Shown here piece by piece: positions 1-4,515 of a stretch of DNA of 9,015 bases (position 1 is the stretch's first letter; the number at the start of each line of letters is the position of its first letter). Below the pieces are notes generated by a model. That model did not search any database, was not told the origin of the DNA, and saw only the letters and a list, made by a program, of their open reading frames with translations. This DNA comes from an uncultured Faecalibacterium sp. (GTDB lineage: Bacteria; Bacillota; Clostridia; Oscillospirales; Ruminococcaceae), in contig CAKSYT010000033.1 of assembly GCA_934524985.1 (NCBI GenBank), positions 1 through 9,015 of the forward strand. Direction: 5' to 3'. The translations under genes were made by a program, and so were the position numbers.

Positions 1-167
1 TCATCGTTGTAAACGATGGCCACCGGGTCTTCAAAGGGATAGCTTGCACCAATCGAGCCGCCGACCGCCTGCTGCAGCGCTTTCAGGTCATTGTCAATCT
101 CAATCGGCTTCGGGTGCTGCCCCGGTGCGATTTGCAGCACCGAAAGGGTATTCTTTTCCTGTTCCAT
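1..167 (-). CDS. DUF3846-family protein, N-terminal 55 residues (runs off the left edge)
   Basis: The reading frame starts at an ATG at 165-167, preceded by a strong Shine-Dalgarno (AAGGAGGA, plus-strand 173-180), and stays open to the window edge. The visible protein begins MEQEKNTLSVLQIAPGQHPK and later has a QQAVGGSIGASYPFEDPVAI stretch. This 'leader, then QxxVGGxI.A.YPFxDPVA' layout is the one I know from DUF3846 proteins of conjugative elements in Firmicutes. Their biochemical role is unknown. The C-terminus is outside the window. Its start lies inside the 3' end of the upstream DUF3789-type frame, so the two overlap by 68 nt and may be translationally coupled. The family call is from remembered pattern; the existence of the gene is well supported by the Shine-Dalgarno and open frame. 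Confidence 0.8.
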   Translation of the reverse strand, partial: MEQEKNTLSVLQIAPGQHPKPIEIDNDLKALQQAVGGSIGASYPFEDPVAIVYND

Positions 168-291
168 CCGTATCCTCCTTTACCGTAATCACAATTTCTC
201 CGGTTCGTGCCGCCTGCATCAGGGAAGCGGCAAAAAAGCCGCAGAAAACGCCCAGTTCAAAGAAAGCAAAGCCCACAAAAAAGCTCATCAT
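100..291 (-). CDS. Small single-span membrane protein, DUF3789-like (63 aa)
   Basis: A 63-residue protein starting MMSFFVGFAFFELGVFCGFF. Residues 3-26 form one hydrophobic membrane segment, followed by a short polar tail. An N-terminal membrane anchor on a tiny protein, sitting just before a DUF3846 gene, fits the DUF3789 family of conjugative elements, whose function is unknown. A very strong Shine-Dalgarno (GAGGAGG, plus-strand 297-303) lies 5 nt before the first ATG (289-291) and 8 nt before the second (286-288), so the real start may be the second Met. The Shine-Dalgarno overlaps the stop codon of the upstream frame, which suggests coupled translation. The last 68 nt overlap the DUF3846 start. 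That tail is longer than I expect for DUF3789, so a frameshift near the 3' end cannot be excluded. Confidence 0.65.
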   Translation of the reverse strand: MMSFFVGFAFFELGVFCGFFAASLMQAARTGEIVITVKEDTDGTGKEYPFGAANRTGAAPEAD

Positions 292-301
292 TGCGGCCTC
301 C

Positions 302-498
302 TCAGTCCAGACAGATGCAGTTCAGATTCTTGCCGTCGGCCATAAGCGCCGCGCTGTGCTGCTCCAGATACTCCTGAATGCAGTGCAGGTCGCCCATCGT
401 CAGGGAAACATACTCACCTTCCATGTTGAAGCGGACGAAGACGACCGGGCCGGTCAGGTAGCGCTTGCCCGACAGCTCCAGCACCTGCTTGGGGTTGT
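302..498 (-). pseudogene. C-terminal remnant of an unrecognised small element protein
   Basis: This frame is open from the RepA junction (about 498) to a TGA at 302-304. It encodes about 65 residues ending in a tail with EYVSLTMGDLHCIQEYLEQH and NLNCICLD. The only in-frame start is a GTG at 482-484 with no Shine-Dalgarno, and the coding character continues upstream of it (YNPKQ before the GTG) right up to the point where RepA homology stops. I read it as the 3' part of a gene whose 5' end was lost in a deletion that joined it to repA. I do not recognise the family. The composition is soluble, with no membrane segment. Its stop codon sits in the Shine-Dalgarno of the following DUF3789-like gene, as expected for an operon. 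Alternatively it is a functional short GTG-start gene, but I consider that less likely. Confidence 0.5.
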
Positions 499-1113
499 AT
501 GGTCTGCATTCAGCTTCATGAATCGGCTACGCACGACCTCCGCAGGCTTGTCGTCCCCTGCCACCCGCAGCATTCTGCGTTTCGAAGAACAGGTATCCAC
601 CAGAAGATTCACGATTTGATGGATGGTGTCCTCCTCATCCGGGCAGGCCCGGAGCAGCAAATCCACCTCCAACGACTGCATAAAATACGCTTCCAGCCGT
701 GTGCGCTCATCCGGTTCGTCCTCCGCGTCGGAAGAGAAAGGATCAGGTTCACTCCCCTCGGTTTTATTCCACTCAGTCTTATTTCCTCGTGATTTTTCCG
801 TTTCCTGCTGCGCTGAATCCGCGGCACCGGAACCGTTCTTTTCACGATTCCGGAAACGCGGGTCTGCAAAGTTTTTGACGTAAATCAGATTTGGTTTTCC
901 CAGCCCGCGCCGTTTGCGCTCAATCAGTCCAAACTTTTCCAATTCCCGGAACAGTTTGGTTGCCTTGTTGTCTGCGCAGCCCAGTGCATCCATCACTTCC
1001 TGCACAGGAAAAATAATATACACTCTCCCCTGCCCATCTAACCAGCCGTTTTTAGCGGATAGTCCCATGCAGTCCAGCAGGATGCCGTACAGGGTCTTTG
1101 CATCGGTGGACAG
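454..1113 (-). pseudogene. Truncated RepA_N replication initiator (both ends lost)
   Basis: The frame contains a clear piece of the RepA_N initiator family of Firmicutes plasmids and conjugative elements: LSTDAKTLYGILLD, LSAKNGWLDGQGRVYIIF, then a winged-helix-like stretch with ALGCADNKATKLFRELEKFG and GLIERKRRGLGKPNLIYVKN. After a charged low-complexity linker comes a C-terminal-domain piece (DUF6017-like) with RVAGDDKPAEVVRSRFMKLN. Family members normally begin about 30 residues earlier (FTFYRIPK-type N-terminus); here a TGA at 1114-1116 directly precedes LSTDAK, so the beginning is missing. At about 499-501, after KLNADH, homology stops. The last 14 codons read the next gene in another frame and end at a TGA (454-456). 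The first internal ATG is at 1066-1068, without a Shine-Dalgarno. The product would lack part of the DNA-binding domain and most of the C-terminal domain, so replication function is unlikely. Confidence 0.85.
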
Positions 1114-1167
1114 TCAACTAGAGCGGGAAATCATTGGTCTCTTTGCATCCATTGAAAAATGTACATA

Positions 1168-1197
1168 TTTATAGCAGTTTGCGTTTTTAATGCACAA
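1168..1197 (-). promoter_or_regulatory. Possible leftward promoter upstream of the RepA remnant
   Basis: Minus-strand extended -10 TGCTATAAA (plus 1168-1176), 18 bp from a weak -35 TTGTGC (plus 1192-1197). One arm of a perfect 10-bp inverted repeat lies in the spacer (1174-1183) and the other just upstream of the -35 (1206-1215), an arrangement expected of a repressed promoter. No start codon with a Shine-Dalgarno follows, consistent with loss of the original repA start. Confidence 0.4.
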
Positions 1198-1278
1198 GCA
1201 GCATCCGCAAACTGCATATCGCAAATATGCCGTTTTAATAGGCACTATTTTTGAAAATTGCGATAAAAGCATATTGCG
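1174..1278. repeat. Cluster of five TTGCG-containing sites in mixed orientation
   Basis: GCAGTTTGCG occurs at 1174-1183 (plus) and again at 1206-1215 on the minus strand, a perfect 10-bp inverted repeat with a 22-nt gap. GCATATTTGCG is on the minus strand at 1220-1230 and GCATATTGCG on the plus strand at 1269-1278, a second near-identical inverted pair. A fifth core, AAAATTGCG, lies at 1254-1262 (plus). The spacing is not periodic. They may be operators for a regulator or remains of an initiator-binding region next to repA. I cannot tell which. Confidence 0.55.
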
Positions 1279-1357
1279 CTACCCAAAGCAATGGGCAAGG
1301 ATGAGATATGTTTCAGTTTTGCTTGGCATTTTTGCCTTTTTTCAGATTTCAGCGTAC

Positions 1358-1389
1358 AAAAAGCGGGCAACCGTTTTGGGGTTGTCCGC
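1358..1389 (-). terminator. Intrinsic terminator, leftward
   Basis: On the minus strand a 10-bp stem (GCGGACAACC pairing with GGTTGCCCGC, one G-U pair) with a 7-nt loop is followed directly by TTTTT (plus-strand A run 1358-1362). The arms are plus 1380-1389 and 1363-1372. It lies about 145 nt beyond the deaminase stop codon and would end leftward transcripts before the RepA remnant, insulating the element from the deaminase. Confidence 0.8.
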
Positions 1390-1480
1390 AGAAGGATGTA
1401 TTGTTTTCGTCACTCGATAAATGGGAACTTGTCGGGGCGAGGCCCCTCCATCTTGCTGGCGCAAGACCGTTCGGTCGCTT

Positions 1481-1500
1481 AAAAGCCCCACTGGGGCTTT
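1481..1500 (-). terminator. Short GC-rich hairpin with T run, possible terminator
   Basis: AAAGCCCC and GGGGCTTT (plus 1482-1489 and 1493-1500) form a perfect 8-bp stem with a 3-nt loop. On the minus strand it ends in TTTT, about 35 nt after the deaminase stop. The T run is partly inside the stem, so it may be a weak terminator or just one unit of the palindrome cluster around it. Confidence 0.45.
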
Positions 1501-1534
1501 CATTGCTCCGCTGCGCTGCGCAAACGCGAAGTTG

Positions 1535-1969
1535 TCAATTACTCTTTGCTTCAGCGTAACGTTCCTTTCCCCACCAATTCGGCATAAGTTCTTTTAATGT
1601 TACAGTTTCTCGTTTTTCATAATCAACCATGATTTCCATATCTTCGTTTGCTTCATTTAACTGATAAAAGAATTCTTGACAAGCACCACATGGCATGCCG
1701 CTCCCGCCTCCGTTTGGCGCACTGTCGCGGAATGCTATAAATCTTTTTATTTTTGTCTGACCACTGTTAGCATACATATTCAGTGCAGCAAGTCTATCGG
1801 CACAAATATTCATCACTCCGCTGCAACTTTCAATGCAGAAGCCTGTATAGATATCTCCGTTTTCAGCTTCTATCGCGCAAACTACATGGTGCGCATATAT
1901 AAAGGGAGATACTTCTTCTGGATGATATTGCTCTTTCGCCTTCTCATACATTCTTTTCCAAATATCCAT
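1535..1969 (-). CDS. Cytidine deaminase-family protein with an atypical C-A-D active-site motif (144 aa)
   Basis: Members of this zinc-dependent fold hydrolytically deaminate cytidine, deoxycytidine or related nucleosides (blasticidin S in one branch) in the cytosol. The start is an ATG at 1967-1969, 8 nt after GGAGG (plus 1978-1982); an in-frame GTG five codons earlier overlaps that Shine-Dalgarno and is rejected. The protein runs from MDIWKRMYEKAKEQYHPEEV to MPNWWGKERYAEAKSN, a normal full length. The two zinc motifs are visible: ICADRLAALN with Cys56, and MPCGACQEF with Cys94 and Cys97. The residue after Cys-Ala, normally the catalytic Glu, is Asp58 (codon GAT). The gene is AT-richer than the core genes, has its own likely promoter and terminator, and sits next to an element remnant, which suggests acquisition by transfer. 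Substrate and activity are open, given the Glu-to-Asp change. Confidence 0.88.
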   Translation of the reverse strand: MDIWKRMYEKAKEQYHPEEVSPFIYAHHVVCAIEAENGDIYTGFCIESCSGVMNICADRLAALNMYANSGQTKIKRFIAFRDSAPNGGGSGMPCGACQEFFYQLNEANEDMEIMVDYEKRETVTLKELMPNWWGKERYAEAKSN

Positions 1970-1977
1970 TTGATTTT

Positions 1978-1982
1978 CCTCC
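1978..1982 (-). promoter_or_regulatory. Ribosome binding site deciding the deaminase start
   Basis: GGAGG on the minus strand lies 8 nt before the ATG at 1967-1969. It overlaps the in-frame GTG at 1982-1984, which therefore cannot use it, so the 144-residue form is preferred. Confidence 0.75.
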
Positions 1983-2005
1983 ACAACTTCCGAGTTATCC
2001 CCTTC

Positions 2006-2034
2006 AGTATACCACGCTTTTCCCCTGCGGAGAA
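2006..2034 (-). promoter_or_regulatory. Likely promoter of the deaminase gene
   Basis: Minus-strand extended -10 TGGTATACT (plus 2006-2014), 17 bp from a poor -35 TTCTCC (plus 2029-2034). The extended TG motif could compensate for the weak -35. It lies about 37 nt before the ATG, inside the divergent gap shared with the sigma gene. Confidence 0.55.
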
Positions 2035-2105
2035 GCTTCTGCGCACAAAAGGCTTTTCCGGCAACTATCCGCGCCCCAGCTCATACAATCTAACAACTAT
2101 GTACC

Positions 2106-2112
2106 GGGAGGG
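2106..2112 (+). promoter_or_regulatory. Ribosome binding site deciding the sigma factor start
   Basis: GGGAGGG lies 7 nt before a GTG at 2120-2122. The alternative ATG at 2099-2101 is upstream of this site and has no Shine-Dalgarno of its own. A -10-like TACAAT at 2084-2089 lies upstream but without a recognisable -35. Confidence 0.65.
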
Positions 2113-2119
2113 ATATCGT

Positions 2120-2803
2120 GTGCTGCTGACCTTACTGCAATTTTTCGCCACAAAATTTCTGTTTCTGGCGCTCCATCTGGAAAGCGGCTGCTTTCCGCGC
2201 CCGCTCACAGCCCGGGAGGAGGCCGCCGCCTTCAGCGCCCTGCACGCCGGGGATGCCGCCGCCCGGGAAAAGCTGATCCGCCACAATCTGCGGCTGGTGG
2301 CGCACATCGTAAAAAAATATTACGCCCTGCCGGGCGACCAAGAGGATCTTGTTTCCATCGGCACCATCGGGCTGATGAAAGCGGTAGATACCTTTGATGC
2401 CACACGCAAGGCGCGTTTTTCCACTTATGCAAGCCGCTGCATCGAAAACGAGATCCGTATGCAGTTCCGGCGGGAGCGCAAAAGCGGGCAGACCGTCTCC
2501 CTGCAAGAATCCTTGGAGGCAGACGGGGACTCGGCACTGACCTTAGCAGACGTGATACAGGACGGCTTTTGCATGGAGGACAGCTGTGAGCGGCAGGAGG
2601 ATGTCCGGCGGCTGCGGCAGCTGCTGGACACCCTGCCCGCCCGGGAGCGGCAGATCCTGCTACTGCGGTACGGGCTGGCCGGGCAGCCGCCCCTGACCCA
2701 GTTGGAGACCGCCGGGCTGCTGGGCATCAGCCGCAGCTATGTTTCCCGGCTGGAGACCCACGCGCTGGAACTGCTGCGGCAAGCGTGGGGCAAAAACGGC
2801 TAG
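2120..2803 (+). CDS. sigK: SigK-like sporulation-type RNA polymerase sigma factor (227 aa)
   Basis: A sigma-70 family factor that directs RNA polymerase to a special promoter set. From the GTG start, residues 1-20 are a hydrophobic leader (VLLTLLQFFATKFLFLALHL) like the membrane-bound pro-sequence of Bacillus pro-sigma-K, followed by a CFPRPLTAREE stretch that matches its AFPQPLS region. Region 2 follows: HNLRLVAHIVKKYYAL (56-70), EDLVSIGTIGLMKAVDTFD (75-93) and STYASRCIENEI (101-112). Region 4 has LPARERQILLLRYGL (172-186) and a helix-turn-helix with LLGISRSYVSRLETHAL (200-216). Length matches intact SigK, and no intervening element splits it. If leader processing occurs it would need a SpoIVFB-like membrane protease, not in this window. 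SigK acts late in the mother cell in spore formers; Faecalibacterium-type bacteria are considered non-sporing, so its role here is uncertain. It converges on rnmV with a 4-bp gap. Confidence 0.88.
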   Translation: MLLTLLQFFATKFLFLALHLESGCFPRPLTAREEAAAFSALHAGDAAAREKLIRHNLRLVAHIVKKYYALPGDQEDLVSIGTIGLMKAVDTFDATRKARFSTYASRCIENEIRMQFRRERKSGQTVSLQESLEADGDSALTLADVIQDGFCMEDSCERQEDVRRLRQLLDTLPARERQILLLRYGLAGQPPLTQLETAGLLGISRSYVSRLETHALELLRQAWGKNG

Positions 2804-2807
2804 GTTT

Positions 2808-3422
2808 TCACTCCTGTAAAATTTTCAACTGCAACTCGTCCAGTTGTTCAAAAGTGTACAGCCGGTTGAAAGCCTCCACCAGTTCCTTTTTGGAAAGGCG
2901 CGGCGGCAGCCCCAGCGCATTCAAGAGTCTAGCCTTGCGCTCGGCGCTGCCGGGCTTGCCGGAAAGCCCCCACTCGTACAGGTCGGTGTAGGTGATCTGC
3001 CGCCCCGCCGGGCGCACCGGCGCGGCACCGGCTTCCGCGCCCAAGGCGTCCAGCAGGGCCTGCCGCACAAGGGCATCATCCACGCCCTCTACCCCCAGTA
3101 AGCCCTCCTTGCCGGGCTGCGCCTTGCGTTTTTCTTTGCCGTGGATGGCGGGCACATAGGCCTGCACCACGTTCTGCGCACCCACCATGTTGGTAATGTA
3201 GTTGCGGATGCGGAAGCCTGCTGCGTCCGAATCCGTAAGTAAGATCAGACCATTTTTCTGCGCCAGCGCCCGGAACAGCTGCTGGCGCTGTTTGTCTTTA
3301 TAAATGCCAAAACCATCCGTCAGTAGGATCATGGCATCGGTCAGGTGCGCCAGACGGACGGCATCGTACTTGCCCTCCACGATCAGCACCCGGTCGGTAT
3401 GGATCATCTCGCTTTGCATCAT
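2808..3422 (-). CDS. rnmV: Toprim-domain ribonuclease M5-like protein (DUF4093 family, 204 aa)
   Basis: RNase M5 cuts the 5S rRNA precursor to its mature ends on the ribosome in low-GC Gram-positives. The N-terminal Toprim domain is clear: VLIVEGKYDAVRL with Glu16 (residues 12-24), TDGFGIYKDK, and LLTDSDAAGFRIRN with Asp64 and Asp66, the expected metal-binding acid set. These are followed by the conserved HGKEKRKAQPGKEGLLGVEG stretch (94-113) and a C-terminal DUF4093-type segment (about 142-192: ITYTDLYEWGLSG, LLNALGLPPRLS). The start chosen is the ATG at 3420-3422, which overlaps the holA stop as ATGA; a second Met follows at once. The frame extends 10 codons further upstream inside holA but without need. 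Close coupling to holA implies co-translation. Clostridial members are often annotated only as DUF4093, so 5S maturation is inferred from family. Confidence 0.9.
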   Translation of the reverse strand: MMQSEMIHTDRVLIVEGKYDAVRLAHLTDAMILLTDGFGIYKDKQRQQLFRALAQKNGLILLTDSDAAGFRIRNYITNMVGAQNVVQAYVPAIHGKEKRKAQPGKEGLLGVEGVDDALVRQALLDALGAEAGAAPVRPAGRQITYTDLYEWGLSGKPGSAERKARLLNALGLPPRLSKKELVEAFNRLYTFEQLDELQLKILQE

Positions 3423-4447
3423 CTTCCGCTCCCCGCCAGCGCCAGACGGCACAGTGCTGTTTCCAGCAGCGTCTGCGCCGCCACAGGCTGACTTTTCAGG
3501 CTTTGGTCCAGCTCCAGCAGTACCTGCAAGCAGGCTTCCAGCTGGGACAGGGTGTAGTGGGCGGCAGTCTCTGCCGAGCGCTTCAGCCGGTAGTCGCTGC
3601 CCTTATAGCCAAAATCCTTGTGCACTGCACTGTAATTCTTCCGCTTTGCCGCCCCAAGCTTGACCCGGTACAGGTCCACATAACTGCCGATCATCGCCGC
3701 CGTAATGGCGATGGGCTCCTGCTGCAGCCGCAGCAGGGTCTGCAGCTTTTTGCAGGCTCCGGTGGCATTTTTGGCGGTGATCATGCGGATCATCTCGAAC
3801 ACGTCCGCTTCAAGGCTCACCGTGCCCATCTCTGCCACCATGGAGGCGCTCACGGTCTGGTAGCCGGACAGGGCACAGAGCTTGTCCACTTCGTTTTCCA
3901 GCAGAAAGGGGTCCTCGCCGCAGCGTTCCAACAATGCGGTAGCCGCGCCGTCCGGCAGAGATGCGCCCTGCGCCTTTGCGCGCTCCATCATCAGATTTTT
4001 CAGTTCAAAGGGGCGGGGCTTTGCCAGCTCCTCCGTGTAGCCGATGGCCTTGCACTGGGCTTGCAGCTTTTGCGCCTGCTTGCCCAGCTTGAGCTTGCCG
4101 CGCTCCAGTGGGAACACGCTGCCCAGCACCGCCACGGCGTTTTCCAAGCTGGAAAGGGTGCTGCACAGTTCATCCAAGTCCTTGCTGCCGTAGGCGGCGG
4201 GGTCCAGCTCCGGCAGCACCACCACGCGCCGGGTACCGAAAAAGGAGATGGTACCCGCTGCCATGATGAGCTGTTCCAGCTCCGGGGCAGCGCCGTCCAG
4301 GATGGTGGCGTCCTCGTCGCTGTCTGCGGACAGCACCCGCACCGCCGCCGACACTGCCTGCCGCACCAGATACCGCTCGCTGGAATAAAAATAGTAGACC
4401 GGGCAGCCCTTGTCGGCCAGCTGCCGGAGTTTTGCTTCCGTGGCCAT
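3419..4447 (-). CDS. holA: DNA polymerase III subunit delta (342 aa)
   Basis: The delta subunit is part of the clamp loader; it opens the sliding beta clamp ring so it can be placed on primed DNA during replication. The sequence shows the family layout: an N-terminal AAA-like fold with PVYYFYSSERYLVRQAV (16-32), where the ATP site is naturally lacking, the typical TISFFGTRRVVVLPEL stretch (66-81), a middle region with PFLLENEVDKLCAL (180-193), and a C-terminal collar domain with LEADVFEMIRMITAKN (212-227), followed by a helical segment around 245-330. Length is normal. The ATG at 4445-4447 follows AGGAAAGGGG at suitable spacing. A likely promoter lies 37 nt upstream, so holA probably heads a two-gene unit with rnmV, with which it overlaps as ATGA. 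There is also no terminator between comEC and holA, so read-through is likely. Confidence 0.95.
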   Translation of the reverse strand: MATEAKLRQLADKGCPVYYFYSSERYLVRQAVSAAVRVLSADSDEDATILDGAAPELEQLIMAAGTISFFGTRRVVVLPELDPAAYGSKDLDELCSTLSSLENAVAVLGSVFPLERGKLKLGKQAQKLQAQCKAIGYTEELAKPRPFELKNLMMERAKAQGASLPDGAATALLERCGEDPFLLENEVDKLCALSGYQTVSASMVAEMGTVSLEADVFEMIRMITAKNATGACKKLQTLLRLQQEPIAITAAMIGSYVDLYRVKLGAAKRKNYSAVHKDFGYKGSDYRLKRSAETAAHYTLSQLEACLQVLLELDQSLKSQPVAAQTLLETALCRLALAGSGR

Positions 4448-4483
4448 GCAAATGCCCCTTTCCTGTTATAAAATGCTCCTTGT

Positions 4484-4511
4484 ATTGTACCACACTCGGC
4501 TCGGATTGCAA
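4484..4511 (-). promoter_or_regulatory. Likely promoter for holA-rnmV
   Basis: Minus-strand extended -10 TGGTACAAT (plus 4484-4492), 16 bp from a -35-like TTGCAA (plus 4506-4511), which starts 4 nt beyond the comEC stop codon. It allows holA-rnmV expression independent of the upstream operon. Confidence 0.55.
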
Positions 4512-4515
4512 AGCG

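Larger units (their letters stand above)
1114..1534. other. Gene-free AT-rich to palindromic intergenic stretch
   Basis: About 420 bases between the RepA remnant and the deaminase hold no credible gene. Open frames here are short, lack Shine-Dalgarno sequences and resemble no family. The right-to-left order is: short GC-rich palindromes (1434-1446, 1465-1476, 1482-1500), a strong leftward terminator hairpin (1358-1389), an AT-rich spacer, a cluster of TTGCG-containing inverted repeats (1174-1278), and a possible leftward promoter pointing at the RepA remnant (1168-1197). The base composition is visibly more AT-rich than the core genes on the right. Confidence 0.7.

Noticed and set aside
1096..1149. 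Direct repeat CTTTGCATC at 1096-1104 and 1141-1149, possibly an attachment-site trace
   Set aside because: Nine bases with no integrase or matching far-end copy visible is too little to call an attachment site; it could be chance. The short frame it starts (12 codons) has no Shine-Dalgarno.
1325..1342. Possible plus-strand terminator: GGCA/TGCC stem followed by six T
   Set aside because: The stem is only 4 bp and there is no plus-strand gene upstream that would need it.
1190..1559. Three overlapping plus-strand open frames in the intergenic region
   Set aside because: They lack ribosome binding sites and family features, and they run across a terminator hairpin and palindromes.
1676..2119. 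Upstream extension of the sigma factor frame
   Set aside because: The extension is antisense to the deaminase and shows no sigma-family content; the Shine-Dalgarno at 2106-2112 and the pro-sequence-like leader support the GTG at 2120.
3503..4471. A 322-codon plus-strand open frame opposite holA
   Set aside because: It is a shadow of holA with His- and Gln-rich low-complexity composition and no family likeness.
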